Below, in pieces: positions 7,308 to 16,447 of a DNA stretch of 64,000 bases. Source of the stretch: JB111 sp049856295. GTDB taxonomy: Bacteria; Actinomycetota; Actinomycetes; Actinomycetales; Actinomycetaceae. The position numbers and the translations under genes were made by a program. Under the pieces are notes generated by a model that was not told the origin of the DNA, searched no databases, and was given only the letters and a program-made list of their open reading frames with translations. The DNA lies in assembly GCF_049856295.1 (NCBI RefSeq), contig NZ_JBNDMZ010000005.1, positions 1 through 64,000 on the forward strand. The letters are read 5' to 3'. Positions within the stretch are counted from its first letter, which is position 1, and each line of letters starts with the position of its first letter.

Positions 7308-8880
7308 GCGATGAGTCCGGTATGTCGGGCGGGTGGTCCGACCCGGGGCCCGCGCGTTCGTGGCCCACCGAGTCGCGTTCCGGGGACCGGCCGGCCCGAT
7401 CGCGGGTCGCTCCGGCGAGCTCCCGGCGGCCCCTCATCGGTCCCCGGGCGCCGCCGGCTCGATCCGGGTCGGGCTCGTCGTCGCGCACACGTCGTGCCTC
7501 CCGGTTCGCCGCGACGCGTGCCCGAAGGTCGTCGATGCGGCGGTCGGTGACGTTCTGGGCGAGCGTGGAGCGGCTCGCGGCGTATCGGTGCCCGGTCGGC
7601 GTCGTGACGGTCAGGCCGGTCGCCGTCGACTCGTGGGTCCAGCCGGGGTTCTCCTTGGCGAGGTTGCACCGCTGGCACAGCCCCGAGGCGTTGGCGAGGC
7701 TCGTCGCGCCGCCGGCGGCCCACGGCGTGGCGTGGTCGACCTGCCGGAGGTCTGCGCCGCAGAACGGGTTGCGGCAGATGTCGTCGCGCAGGCTGACGAT
7801 GTGGCGCAGGGAGGCGGGGAACGTGCGGGCGCGCGAGTCGAGGCCCTCGATCTGTCCGGTCCCGGGCCGGAGCCACAGCCGGCGGAGCGACACGTCCGAC
7901 GCCTGCTCCTCGGAGAGGTACCCGCGGGCGACCGCCGCGGGGACGGGGCCGTGCCCGGGGAGCCAGGCGGAGTCCGGCCCGCCGAGGAGCGTCTCGTCGG
8001 TCATCACGAGGGTGAGCGCGACGTCCCGGGGCTCGTCGACGGCCCGGCCGGTCACGCGCTCGACGAGGAGGTCCGCGGCGATCTGGGCCTTGGTCCGCGA
8101 GGCGGCGGCGCCCGTCGCGACGGCGGTGCCGGAGTCGCGCTCGAGGGCCGCCTTGACGCTCACGGCGTCCGCCACCGTCAGCAGGGCGCTGAGGTAGGCC
8201 ATGCCGTTCGGCGCCGGGCGGACGCTCACGCGCCGCTCGCTCCTCGCGCGCTCCATCCGCAGGACTGCGCTCTCCTGGTCGAGCTCCTGGGCCAGCTTGC
8301 GCGCCCGGTTGCCGGCCTGTCGGTCGCCCATCGTGGGGAGGTCGGGCGCGAGCACCTCGTCGACGACGCGGCGGTCGTCGGGCGCGAGGAACGCGATCTC
8401 CTTGGCCACCAGGGTCGCGCGCCACTCGGAGACCTCACCCGCCTCCATGAGCTCGAGCGTGCGCGGCATCTCCGAGGTGAGGCACCGCGCGAGGCGCAGG
8501 TGCACGCCGCCGGCGAACGGCGACTCGCGGCGGGCGAGCGCGATCTCGTCGGCCACTCCCCTGCCCTGCCGCTCGACGGGAATGCCGCGCCGCGCCTCGT
8601 CGTCCCGACGCATGTCGTCCAGCGCCACTGACGCACGCGCCTGCGCAGCCTCGGCCGTGCGCTTGAGCGACTCGGCGGCCGAGATGATCGCGATCGCCTC
8701 CGCCTGGTCGGCGACCTCGATCCGCGCGAGCGACCTCGCGAAGGCGAGGATCTCCTCGGGGCCGGGGCTGGCGCCATGGTGGTCGACCGCCCCCGTGTCC
8801 GTCCCGGCTGCGCGCTCGGCCGGTCCCGTCCCGCTTGCGTCGTCGTCCGTGCCCGACCCCAGCGTCCAGTCCGTCGTCAT
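7303..8880 (-). CDS. DUF222 / HNH endonuclease domain protein (13E12 repeat type)
   Basis: 525 residues. The N-terminal two thirds (about 40-330) are the DUF222 helical domain of mycobacterial 13E12-repeat proteins. A C-terminal HNH module follows: C369 and C374 (ICRNPFC), H383 in QVDHATPWAAGG, N397, and the zinc pair C402/C405 in LCQRCN. All key HNH residues are present, so it may cut DNA. The tail after about 440 is charged and probably disordered. The ATG at 8880 has a strong GGGGGAGGTG ribosome site 6-10 bases upstream; an in-frame GTG at 8997 lacks one. These genes are multicopy in actinobacteria; their role is unsettled (mobile-DNA or repair-linked nuclease). Confidence 0.88.
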   Translation of the reverse strand: MTTDWTLGSGTDDDASGTGPAERAAGTDTGAVDHHGASPGPEEILAFARSLARIEVADQAEAIAIISAAESLKRTAEAAQARASVALDDMRRDDEARRGIPVERQGRGVADEIALARRESPFAGGVHLRLARCLTSEMPRTLELMEAGEVSEWRATLVAKEIAFLAPDDRRVVDEVLAPDLPTMGDRQAGNRARKLAQELDQESAVLRMERARSERRVSVRPAPNGMAYLSALLTVADAVSVKAALERDSGTAVATGAAASRTKAQIAADLLVERVTGRAVDEPRDVALTLVMTDETLLGGPDSAWLPGHGPVPAAVARGYLSEEQASDVSLRRLWLRPGTGQIEGLDSRARTFPASLRHIVSLRDDICRNPFCGADLRQVDHATPWAAGGATSLANASGLCQRCNLAKENPGWTHESTATGLTVTTPTGHRYAASRSTLAQNVTDRRIDDLRARVAANREARRVRDDEPDPDRAGGARGPMRGRRELAGATRDRAGRSPERDSVGHERAGPGSDHPPDIPDSSP

Positions 8881-9183
8881 GTCGCTCACCTCCCCCGTCG
8901 CGTCGCTGCCGAACGACCCTCGGGGGTGGGCACGCGTCCTCGCGCACCCCGCCGGTCTGGTCGATCTGGTGACTACGCTACGGGCCACCACCGACAACGA
9001 AACCGCAGGATTGCAACGGTTGTGGACAGTCGTGCAGCAGGCCGACCTGTGGGGACGGCGTCGCCAACAGGGTGTGTTCTAGCGTCGTCGACGGCGACAA
9101 GGGCGTTGCCGACGGGACAGCACGTCGAACGACGACGAACGACGCACGCGTGACGTCGAGCGAAGTCCGACGCGCCCTGGCTG
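8881..9183. other. 303-bp intergenic region upstream of the HNH gene
   Basis: No credible gene. On the minus strand it must carry the HNH gene's ribosome site (GGGGGAGGTG ending near 8887). TAGCGT at about 8975-8980 (minus strand) and TAGAAC further upstream could be -10 boxes, but neither has a convincing -35. The 9080-9175 part is rich in ACGACG/CGTCG repeats that can fold weakly and may end the shikimate-kinase-like transcript. It is AT-richer than the flanking genes. Confidence 0.4.
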
Positions 9184-9837
9184 TCAGTCGCCGCGGACCA
9201 CCTCGAGGACGGCGGCGAGCACCTGCTCCTCGTTCATCGTCGTCGTGTCGATCGTGACGGTGGCGACCGCGGCGAGGGCCGCGTCCCGCTCGGCCGCCAT
9301 GGTCGTCCACATCGCCCGCGGGTTCGGCAGCGCGACCGAGCCGAGGCCGGACAGGCCGAGCCGGCGCATCGCGGTGCCGGGGGTGATCCGCAGGTGGACG
9401 ACGACGGCGCCGCTCCCCCGCAGGTCGGCCAGCCGTTCGGTGGCCGCGTCGATCGCGCCGGACCCGAGGGCGACGACGGCGGGCTCCTCCAGCGGGTCGC
9501 CGCCCAGCGCCTCGGCCGCCACGGCGGACTCCGCGGCACGGAACTCGGACTCGCCGAGATCGACGACGAGCTCGTGCACCGGCGCGCCGAGGCGATCTGC
9601 GACGAGGTCGTCGGTGTCGCGCAGAGGCAGGCCGAGCGCCCCGGCGACAGCCCGGGCGGAGGTCGAGACGCCTGCGCCGGGGACGCCGAGCAGGACGATC
9701 GTGCGTGCTTCCGGCGTGTCGCCGGTGCCCGAGTCAGGGCCTGCACCGACGCGTGCTCCCGCGCCGGGATCCGGTCCCGAGGCGCCGGGCACGTCCTGGC
9801 CGGAGCCGGCGTCGAGGGAGTGGTCGTCGCCCGTCAC
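9184..9837 (-). CDS. Degenerate shikimate-kinase-like protein
   Basis: 217 residues from a GTG overlapping the AroKB stop (GTGA). After a ~45-residue Gly/Pro/Asp-rich lead, residues 48-215 follow the shikimate kinase plan: a P-loop-like GVPGAGVST (51-59), LRDTDDLVADRLG (about 72-84) where active kinases have the shikimate-binding Asp, and the EFR arginine near 100. But the Walker A lysine is Val57, the GGG substrate loop is GSG (125-127), and the lid arginine region is altered. It is therefore probably inactive as a kinase, or uses a different chemistry. Its coupling to aroKB suggests a structural or regulatory part in the pathway. Could also be a decaying paralogue. Confidence 0.75.
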   Translation of the reverse strand: MTGDDHSLDAGSGQDVPGASGPDPGAGARVGAGPDSGTGDTPEARTIVLLGVPGAGVSTSARAVAGALGLPLRDTDDLVADRLGAPVHELVVDLGESEFRAAESAVAAEALGGDPLEEPAVVALGSGAIDAATERLADLRGSGAVVVHLRITPGTAMRRLGLSGLGSVALPNPRAMWTTMAAERDAALAAVATVTIDTTTMNEEQVLAAVLEVVRGD

Positions 9838-11501
9838 GCGCTCACCGTGGCCCACGCGGCCTCGAGCACGTCGTCGTCGGGGCCGTCGAGGATGACCGGC
9901 TCCCCCTCGGCGCGCAGGGCGACGAACCGCAGCCGGTCGCCGCGCACCTTCTTGTCGTTGCCCATCGCCGCGCGGACGCCGCCCCAGTCGAGCCCGCTCA
10001 CGGTCACCGGCAGGCCGAGGGAGGTGAGCACGGCCCGGTGACCGTCGGCGAGGCCGCTCTCGGCCAACCCGCTGCGCTCGGCGAGCTCGGCGGCGACGAC
10101 CGAGCCGACCGCGACCGCGTCGCCGTGCCGCCACGAGTACCCGGACGCCCGCTCGATCCCGTGCCCGGTCGTGTGGCCGTAGTTGAGGACCTCGCGCAGC
10201 CCCGCCTCGCGCAGGTCCTCCCCCACGACGTGCGCCTTGACGGCGACTGCCCGCTCGACGAGCTCGCGCAGCACGGCCGAGCCGGGGTCGAGCGCCTCCT
10301 CGGGGTGGGAACGCACGAGCGAGAGGATGTGCCGATCGCTCACGAACCCGATCTTCACCACCTCGGCGAGCCCGGCCGCGAGGTCGGCGGCCGGCAGCGT
10401 GGCGAGCAGGTCGAGGTCGCAGACCACGGCGAGCGGTGCGTGGAAGGACCCGACGAGGTTCTTGCCCGCCGGCGTGTTGATGCCCGTCTTGCCGCCGACC
10501 GCCGCGTCGACCATGCCGAGCAGCGTGGTGGGCACGTGGACGACGCCGACGCCGCGCAGCCACGTGGCCGCGACGAACCCGCCGACGTCGGTGGTGGCGC
10601 CGCCGCCCAGGGTGACGACGACGTCCTGACGGCCGAACCCGTGCTCGCCGAGGACGGTGTGGCACCGGCCGACGACCTCCCAGGTCTTCGCGGCCTCGGC
10701 GTCCGGGAGGAGGAACGTGTGCGCCTCGCGCCCGCCGAAGCGGAGGGCGGCGGCGATGCGGCCGGCGCGGTCCGCCATGACCTCGGGGTGGACGAGGAGG
10801 ACGCGACGGGCGGTCTCCGGGATCGCGCGGGCGACCTCGCCGGACAGGTCGTGCCCGATCGTCACCGGGTAGGGGCGGGCACCCGGCACGGTGAGGACGG
10901 TGGGGGCGGCCGCGAGTGCCGCGACCTCGGCGGCGACGTCGCTCAGATCGCGCCCGTCGGTGTCGACCGTCCAGGTGGCGACCTCGGCGTAGAGCGGCGC
11001 CCGTTCCTCCGCCAGCGCGGCGAGGCGCCCCACCGGGTCCTCGGCCAGCAGGGGCCGGCTCGAGGCGGAGCCCACCCGGGCGTGCGCCTGCTCCGGCGAG
11101 ACGGCGAGGTGGACGACCCTGCGGTCGGCGAGGTCGGCCCGCGTGGCCGGGTCGAGGACCGCGCCGCCTCCGAGCGTGAGGATCCCGGTGCCGTCGGCGA
11201 GCTGTGCGGCGATGACGTCGCGCTCGAGCTCGCGGAACGACCCCTCGCCGGCGGCGGCGAACACGTCGCTCACGCTGCGGCCGGCGCGCTTCTCGACCAG
11301 GTCGTCGCTGTCCGAGACCGTGGTGCCGAGGAGCCGGGCGAGGTGCCGCCCGACGGCGGACTTCCCGGCACCGGGCAGGCCGACGAGGACGAGGTCGGGT
11401 CCGCGGCCGGGCACGGGCGCCCCGGCGATCGGGTGGACGGCCGGCCCGCCGGGGGTGTCCCCGGCCGGAGGCCCGTCGTCGTGCACGTCGTTGCCCGTCA
11501 A
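9834..11501 (-). CDS. aroKB: AroK-AroB fusion: shikimate kinase + 3-dehydroquinate synthase
   Basis: One uninterrupted 555-residue frame joins two enzymes. Residues ~36-195 are shikimate kinase: P-loop GLPGAGKS (41-48), DSDD (64-67), GGG (111-113) and lid R149. Residues ~203-555 are 3-dehydroquinate synthase: GGGATTDVGG, KTGIN (338-342), and the zinc ligands E380, H443 (NYGHTTGH) and H459 (WRHGDAV). They catalyse the fifth and second steps of chorismate synthesis. No stop or good start lies between the halves. I chose the TTG at 11501 because it overlaps the aroC stop (TTGA) and GGAG sits 8 bases upstream; a GTG slightly downstream is possible. Elsewhere aroK and aroB are usually separate neighbours. 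Confidence 0.92.
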   Translation of the reverse strand: MTGNDVHDDGPPAGDTPGGPAVHPIAGAPVPGRGPDLVLVGLPGAGKSAVGRHLARLLGTTVSDSDDLVEKRAGRSVSDVFAAAGEGSFRELERDVIAAQLADGTGILTLGGGAVLDPATRADLADRRVVHLAVSPEQAHARVGSASSRPLLAEDPVGRLAALAEERAPLYAEVATWTVDTDGRDLSDVAAEVAALAAAPTVLTVPGARPYPVTIGHDLSGEVARAIPETARRVLLVHPEVMADRAGRIAAALRFGGREAHTFLLPDAEAAKTWEVVGRCHTVLGEHGFGRQDVVVTLGGGATTDVGGFVAATWLRGVGVVHVPTTLLGMVDAAVGGKTGINTPAGKNLVGSFHAPLAVVCDLDLLATLPAADLAAGLAEVVKIGFVSDRHILSLVRSHPEEALDPGSAVLRELVERAVAVKAHVVGEDLREAGLREVLNYGHTTGHGIERASGYSWRHGDAVAVGSVVAAELAERSGLAESGLADGHRAVLTSLGLPVTVSGLDWGGVRAAMGNDKKVRGDRLRFVALRAEGEPVILDGPDDDVLEAAWATVSA

Positions 11502-12715
11502 CGCTGGTGCTCCGGGATCGCCTCGAGGTAGGCGGCGAGGTTGCGGGCGGCCTCCTCGACCGAGTCGCCGCCGGTCTTCTCCAGCAGCGCCTGGGCGAGG
11601 ACGAGCGCGACCATCGCCTCGGCGACGACGGCGCCCGGCGCCACGTGGCACGTGTCGGAGCGCTGGTGGAGGGCGGTGGCCTCCTCGCCGGTGGCGACGT
11701 CGACGGTCGCGAGCGCGCGCGGGACCGTGGAGATCGGCTTGAGGGCGGCGCGCACGCGCAGGACCTCGCCGTTGCTCATGCCGCCCTCGGTGCCGCCGGC
11801 GCGGTTCGTCTCGCGCACGATGTGGCCGTCGTCGTCGCGGGTGATCTCGTCGTGCGCCTGCGAGCCTCGGCGGCGGGCGGTCTCGAACCCGTCGCCGACC
11901 TCGACGCCCTTGACGGCCTGGATGCCCATGATCGCGCCCGCGAGCCGGGAGTCGAGCCGGGCGTCCCCCGAGACGAACGAGCCGAGCCCGGGCGGCAGGC
12001 CGTAGGCGAGGACCTCGACGACGCCGCCCACGGTGTCGCCGTCCTTCTTCGTCGCGTCGACCTCGGCGACCATCTCCTCGTCCACCCCGGGGACGATGCA
12101 CCGGAGCGGGGAGGCGTCGAGGGCTGCGACGTCGTCGGGCGTGGGCAGGGGTGCGCCGTCGGGGACACGGACCGGTCCGACGGCGAGCGTGTGCGAGACG
12201 AGGCGCACGCCCGCGACCTGCTCGAGGACGGCGGCCGCCACGGTGCCGAGGGCGACCCGGGCGGCGGTCTCGCGGGCGGAGGCGCGCTCGAGGACGGGCC
12301 GGGCGTCGTCGAGGTGGTACTTGCGCATGCCGGTGAGATCGGCGTGCCCGGGGCGGGGCCGCGTGAGGGGCCGGTTACGGGCGACCTCACGCTCGTCCCC
12401 GGTGCCGGCGTCGACGAGCAGCTCGCTCGGGTCGACGGGGTCGGCGGACATCACCGTCTCCCACTTGGGCCACTCGGCGTTCCCGATCGTCAGGGCGACC
12501 GGGCCGCCCATCGTCACGCCGTGCCGGACGCCGCCCAGCAGGGTGACGACGTCGGTCTCGAACTTCATGCGAGCCCCGCGGCCGTAGCCCAGGCGGCGGC
12601 GCGCGAGGGCGGCGACGATCTCGTCGGTGGTGATCGACAGTCCGGCGGGCACGCCCTGCAGCACGGCGACGAGCGCCTGGCCGTGGGACTCCCCGGCAGT
12701 GGTCCAGCTCAGCAT
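11498..12715 (-). CDS. aroC: Chorismate synthase
   Basis: 405 residues, family-typical. Opens MLSWTTAGESHGQALVAVL, the signature for FMN-dependent chorismate synthase, with GRGARMKFE, RPGHADLTGM and the ATARETAARVALG-like motif (RASARETAARVALG) further on, and RRGSQAHDEI near the C-terminus. It eliminates phosphate from EPSP to give chorismate. First gene of a coupled cluster with aroKB and the shikimate-kinase-like gene. The ATG at 12715 is 91 bp from the divergently read prpD, so the two share a short promoter region. Confidence 0.97.
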   Translation of the reverse strand: MLSWTTAGESHGQALVAVLQGVPAGLSITTDEIVAALARRRLGYGRGARMKFETDVVTLLGGVRHGVTMGGPVALTIGNAEWPKWETVMSADPVDPSELLVDAGTGDEREVARNRPLTRPRPGHADLTGMRKYHLDDARPVLERASARETAARVALGTVAAAVLEQVAGVRLVSHTLAVGPVRVPDGAPLPTPDDVAALDASPLRCIVPGVDEEMVAEVDATKKDGDTVGGVVEVLAYGLPPGLGSFVSGDARLDSRLAGAIMGIQAVKGVEVGDGFETARRRGSQAHDEITRDDDGHIVRETNRAGGTEGGMSNGEVLRVRAALKPISTVPRALATVDVATGEEATALHQRSDTCHVAPGAVVAEAMVALVLAQALLEKTGGDSVEEAARNLAAYLEAIPEHQR

Positions 12716-12806
12716 GCACCGATCATCCCATCCGTCCCGCCCGCTCCCCCGCGCCCCTCGTCCCGTGAGACTCTTGGACCCCCGCCACCGCCGCCGAGAG
12801 GGAGCC

Positions 12807-14333
12807 ATGACCAGGCACCACGTGAGAGTCCACCCGTCCGCGGACGACCTCCCCCGGGAGCGGCAGCTCGCCTGGGCGATCGCCGAGCTCGCCGCCGAGC
12901 GGGTGGCCCCCGACGCCGAGGTGACCGACATGGTGGTCAACCGCGTCATCGACAACCACGCGGTGGCCGCCGCCTCGCTCACGCGGGCGCCCGTCGTCGC
13001 CGCACGCGCGCAGGCGCTCGACCGCCCGCGCACCCCGGGATCGACGGTGGCCGGACTCCCGTCCGAGACCCGTGTGGCGCCCGAGTGGGCGGCGTGGGCA
13101 AACGGCGTGGCCGTGCGCGAGCTCGACTTCCACGACACCTACCTCGCCGCGGAGTACTCGCACCCCGGCGACACGATCGCGCCGATCCTCGCCGTCGCCC
13201 AGCACCTGGGCGAGGCGCGTGGACTCACGGGCGCCGACCTCGTCGCCGCGATCGCCACCGCCTACGAGGTCCAGGTCAGCCTCGTCACCTCGATCTCGCT
13301 GCACGCGCACAAGATCGACCACGTCGCTCACCTCGCGCCCGCCGTGGCCGCCGGGATCGGCACTCTCCTGCGCCTGGACCCGACGACGATCTTCCAGGCC
13401 GTCGGCCAGGCCCTGCACACGACGACGGCGACCCGCCAGTCCCGCAAGGGCCAGATCTCGACGTGGAAGGCGTACGCGCCCGCGTTCGCCGGCAAGGCCG
13501 CGATCGAGGCCGTCGACCGTGCGGTGCGCGGCCAGACCTCGCCCGAGCCGATCTACGAGGGCGAGGACGGGGTCATCGCGTGGCTGCTGGACGGGCCGGG
13601 GGCGGGGTACGACGTCGACCTGCCCGCGCCCGGTGAGCAGCGCCGCGGCATCCTGCGGACCTACACGAAGGAGCACTCGGCCGAGTACCAGGCGCAGGCG
13701 CTCATCGACCTCGCGCGGCGGATGGGCGAGGCGCACCCGGAGCTGCGTGACCCCGTCCGGGTGGCCGGGATCGTGCTCGAGACGAGCCACCACACCCACC
13801 ACGTCATCGGCTCGGGCGCGAACGACCCGCAGAAGTACTCCCCCGAGGCCACGCGCGAGACGCTCGACCACTCGATCCCCTACATCCTCGCCGTGGCGCT
13901 CCAGGACGGTGCCTGGCACCACGAGCGCTCCTACGCGCCCGAGCGCGCCCGGCGCGCCGACACGGTCGAGCTGTGGCAGAAGATCACGACGGTCGAGGAC
14001 CCCGCGTGGACCGAGCGGTACCACTCGAGCGACCCGGCGGTGAAGGCGTTCGGCGGCCGCCTCGTCGCCACGCTCGACGACGGGACCGTCGTCGCGGACG
14101 AGCTCGCGCTCGCCGACGCCCACCCCGACGGCGCACGGCCGTTCGCTCGGGACCAGTACGTCGGCAAGTTCGAGACGCTCGCGACCGACGTCCTCGGCGC
14201 GGACGAGGTGGCCCGCTTCCTCGACGTCGCCCGCCGCCTGACCGACCTCGGTCCCGACGAGCTCGGCCAGGTCACCGTCACCGCCCCCGCCGCCACGATC
14301 GACGCGGCCGGCCGACCCGAGGGGATCCTCTAG
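12807..14333 (+). CDS. prpD: 2-methylcitrate dehydratase (MmgE/PrpD family)
   Basis: 508 residues. Matches PrpD throughout: NRVIDNHAVAAASL near residue 35, ELDFHDTYLAAEYSHPGD, the helical HKIDHVAHLAPAVAAGIG, TTTATRQSRKGQISTWK and the C-terminal DQYVGKFETL. PrpD dehydrates 2-methylcitrate in propionyl-CoA breakdown. ATG at 12807 has GAGAGGGAG 4-12 bases upstream; earlier in-frame codons lack homology. It shares a base with prpB (TAGTG), so they are coupled. No PrpR-type activator is nearby, and no clear operator was seen in the 91 bp shared with aroC. Confidence 0.95.
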   Translation: MTRHHVRVHPSADDLPRERQLAWAIAELAAERVAPDAEVTDMVVNRVIDNHAVAAASLTRAPVVAARAQALDRPRTPGSTVAGLPSETRVAPEWAAWANGVAVRELDFHDTYLAAEYSHPGDTIAPILAVAQHLGEARGLTGADLVAAIATAYEVQVSLVTSISLHAHKIDHVAHLAPAVAAGIGTLLRLDPTTIFQAVGQALHTTTATRQSRKGQISTWKAYAPAFAGKAAIEAVDRAVRGQTSPEPIYEGEDGVIAWLLDGPGAGYDVDLPAPGEQRRGILRTYTKEHSAEYQAQALIDLARRMGEAHPELRDPVRVAGIVLETSHHTHHVIGSGANDPQKYSPEATRETLDHSIPYILAVALQDGAWHHERSYAPERARRADTVELWQKITTVEDPAWTERYHSSDPAVKAFGGRLVATLDDGTVVADELALADAHPDGARPFARDQYVGKFETLATDVLGADEVARFLDVARRLTDLGPDELGQVTVTAPAATIDAAGRPEGIL

Positions 14334-15226
14334 TGCTGCACGCGCCCGCCTCCGCCTCCGACAAGCGCCGGGCCCTCCGTGCCCGGCTCGCCGCCGGGGA
14401 GCAGCTCGTCCTGCCCGGGGCGTTCAACCCCCTCTCGGCCCGGCTCATCGAGGACAAGGGCTTCGACGGCGTCTATATCTCCGGCGCCGTGCTGTCCGCC
14501 GACCTCGGTCTGCCGGACATCGGGCTCACCACGCTCACCGAGGTGGCCCAGCGCGCCGGCCAGATCGCGCGGGTGACGAACCTGCCGGCGATCGTCGACG
14601 CCGACACCGGGTTCGGCGAGCCGATGAACGTGGCCCGCACGATCCAGGTCCTCGAGGACGCCGGGCTCGCCGGCGCGCACATCGAGGACCAGGTCAACCC
14701 CAAGCGGTGCGGGCACCTCGACGGCAAGCAGGTCGTCGACGAGGCCACCGCGCTCAAGCGGGTGCGCGCCGCTGCCGAGGGGCGCCGTGACCCCGACTTC
14801 CTCGTCATGGCGCGCACGGACATCGCCGCCGTCGAGGGGCCGGGGGCGGCCGCCGAGCGCGCGAGGGCCCTCGTCGACGCCGGGGCAGATGCGATCTTCC
14901 CGGAGGCGCTGCGCAGCCTCGAGGAGTTCGCCGCCGTGCGCGCGGCGGTCGACGTCCCCGTGCTCGCCAACATGACCGAGTTCGGCAAGTCCGAGCTGTT
15001 CACGCACGCCCAGCTCGCCGACGCCGGCATCACGATCGTCATCCACCCCGTCTCGCTCCTGCGGTCCGCGATGGGCGCCGCCGAGCGGCACCTCGACCAC
15101 CTGCGCGAGCACGGCACGCTGACCGGAGTGGTCCCCGAGATGCAGACCCGGGCGAGGCTCTACGAGCTCCTCGACTACGCCGGGTACAACGCGTTCGACT
15201 CCGACATCTTCACGTACGAGCCCTGA
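14333..15226 (+). CDS. prpB: Methylisocitrate lyase
   Basis: 297 residues from a GTG sharing one base with the prpD stop. Carries the isocitrate-lyase superfamily markers: GAFNPLSARLIEDKGFDGVY, DADTGFGEP (metal and substrate acids), the catalytic-loop cysteine in QVNPKRCGHLDGK, and MARTDIAA. It cleaves 2-methylisocitrate to pyruvate and succinate. Length fits PrpB rather than the larger isocitrate lyases. The KRCGH loop distinguishes it from oxaloacetate decarboxylase-like relatives. Confidence 0.96.
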   Translation: MLHAPASASDKRRALRARLAAGEQLVLPGAFNPLSARLIEDKGFDGVYISGAVLSADLGLPDIGLTTLTEVAQRAGQIARVTNLPAIVDADTGFGEPMNVARTIQVLEDAGLAGAHIEDQVNPKRCGHLDGKQVVDEATALKRVRAAAEGRRDPDFLVMARTDIAAVEGPGAAAERARALVDAGADAIFPEALRSLEEFAAVRAAVDVPVLANMTEFGKSELFTHAQLADAGITIVIHPVSLLRSAMGAAERHLDHLREHGTLTGVVPEMQTRARLYELLDYAGYNAFDSDIFTYEP

Positions 15227-15281
15227 TCCACCCTCGTCACCGACGAGCCTCGATCCATCCCTCGACCGGCAGGAGCACCCC

Positions 15282-16412
15282 ATGACGCAGCAGCACGGCA
15301 CCGCCGAGCCCGAGATCCGCAAGGGCCTGGTCGGCGTGGTCGCCGACACCACGGCGATCTCGAAGGTCAACCCCGAGACGAACTCGCTGCTCTACCGGGG
15401 CTACCCGGTCCAGGAGCTCGCCGCGAGCTGCTCGTTCGAGGAGGTCGCCTACCTCCTGTGGCAGGGCGAGCTCCCGACGGCCGCCGAGACGGACGCCTTC
15501 GTCGGCACCGAGCGCAGCCACCGCAGGCTCGACCCGGCGCTGCGCGCCGTCGTCGACGCCCTGCCGACGAGCGCGCACCCGATGGACGTCGTCCGCACCG
15601 CCGTCTCGGTGCTCGGCGCGCAGGACCCGCTCTCGGAGGACTCCTCCCCCGCCGCCGAGCTGGAGAAGTCCGTCCGTCTGCTCGCCCAGCTGCCCGTCGT
15701 CGTCGCCTACGACCAGCGGCGCCGGTGGGGCAAGGACGCGGTCGAGCCCCGCGACGACCTCGACCACTCCGCCAACTTCCTGTGGATGACGTTCGGCGAG
15801 GAGGCCGACCCCGTCGTCGTCGACGCCTTCCGTCGCTCGATGGTCCTCTACGCCGAGCACTCGTTCAACGCCTCGACCTTCACCGCGAGGGTGGTCACCT
15901 CGACCCTGGCCGACCTGCACTCCGCCGTGACCGCGGCGATCGGCGCACTCAAGGGGCCGCTGCACGGGGGCGCGAACGAGGCCGTCATGCACGTGTTCGA
16001 GGAGATCGGGTCGGCCGAGAACGCCGCCGGCTGGCTCGAGGGCGCGCTCGCCGAGAAGCGGAAGATCATGGGCTTCGGCCACCGCGTGTACAAGAGCGGC
16101 GACTCCCGGGTCCCGACGATGAAGGCCGCCCTCGACACCCTGGTCGAGCACTACGTCCGGCCCGACCTGCTCGCGCTGTACGACGCGCTCGAGGAGGCCA
16201 TGACGGGGACGAAGAACATCCTCCCCAACCTCGACTACCCCTCCGGCCCGGCCTACCACCTCATGGGCTTCGACACGGAGATGTTCACGCCCCTGTTCGT
16301 CGCCGCCCGGGTGACGGGCTGGACAGCCCACGTGATGGAGCAGCGGGCGAGCAACGCACTCATCCGGCCGCTGTCCGCGTACGCCGGTCCGGACGAGCGG
16401 CACCTCCGGTAG
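15282..16412 (+). CDS. prpC: 2-methylcitrate synthase
   Basis: 376 residues, the short citrate-synthase type used for propionyl-CoA. Active-site histidines are in GPLHGGANEAVM and IMGFGHRVYKSGDSR; the third catalytic acid lies in the DTEMFTP region. It condenses oxaloacetate with propionyl-CoA (and often acetyl-CoA), so a citrate synthase side role cannot be excluded. Position after prpD-prpB makes the methylcitrate assignment strong. GGCAGGAG lies 8 bases upstream of the ATG. A striking GGGGCCCC repeat starts at the last base of the stop codon. Confidence 0.95.
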   Translation: MTQQHGTAEPEIRKGLVGVVADTTAISKVNPETNSLLYRGYPVQELAASCSFEEVAYLLWQGELPTAAETDAFVGTERSHRRLDPALRAVVDALPTSAHPMDVVRTAVSVLGAQDPLSEDSSPAAELEKSVRLLAQLPVVVAYDQRRRWGKDAVEPRDDLDHSANFLWMTFGEEADPVVVDAFRRSMVLYAEHSFNASTFTARVVTSTLADLHSAVTAAIGALKGPLHGGANEAVMHVFEEIGSAENAAGWLEGALAEKRKIMGFGHRVYKSGDSRVPTMKAALDTLVEHYVRPDLLALYDALEEAMTGTKNILPNLDYPSGPAYHLMGFDTEMFTPLFVAARVTGWTAHVMEQRASNALIRPLSAYAGPDERHLR

Positions 16413-16447
16413 GGCCCCGGGGCCCCGGGGCCCCGGGGCCCCGGCCC
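16412..16447. repeat. Tandem GGGGCCCC repeat after prpC
   Basis: About four copies of the self-complementary octamer GGGGCCCC run without interruption from the last base of the prpC stop. Every register is a palindrome, so the RNA can form a long, very stable hairpin. It may serve as a terminator for prpDBC, although no U-run follows. Period-8 repeats like this are prone to slippage. Confidence 0.8.

Noticed and set aside
9184..10665. 493-residue frame fusing the shikimate-kinase-like protein to an upstream segment
   Set aside because: The upstream part is out of frame with AroB and Arg-rich noise; the real start is the GTG at 9837.
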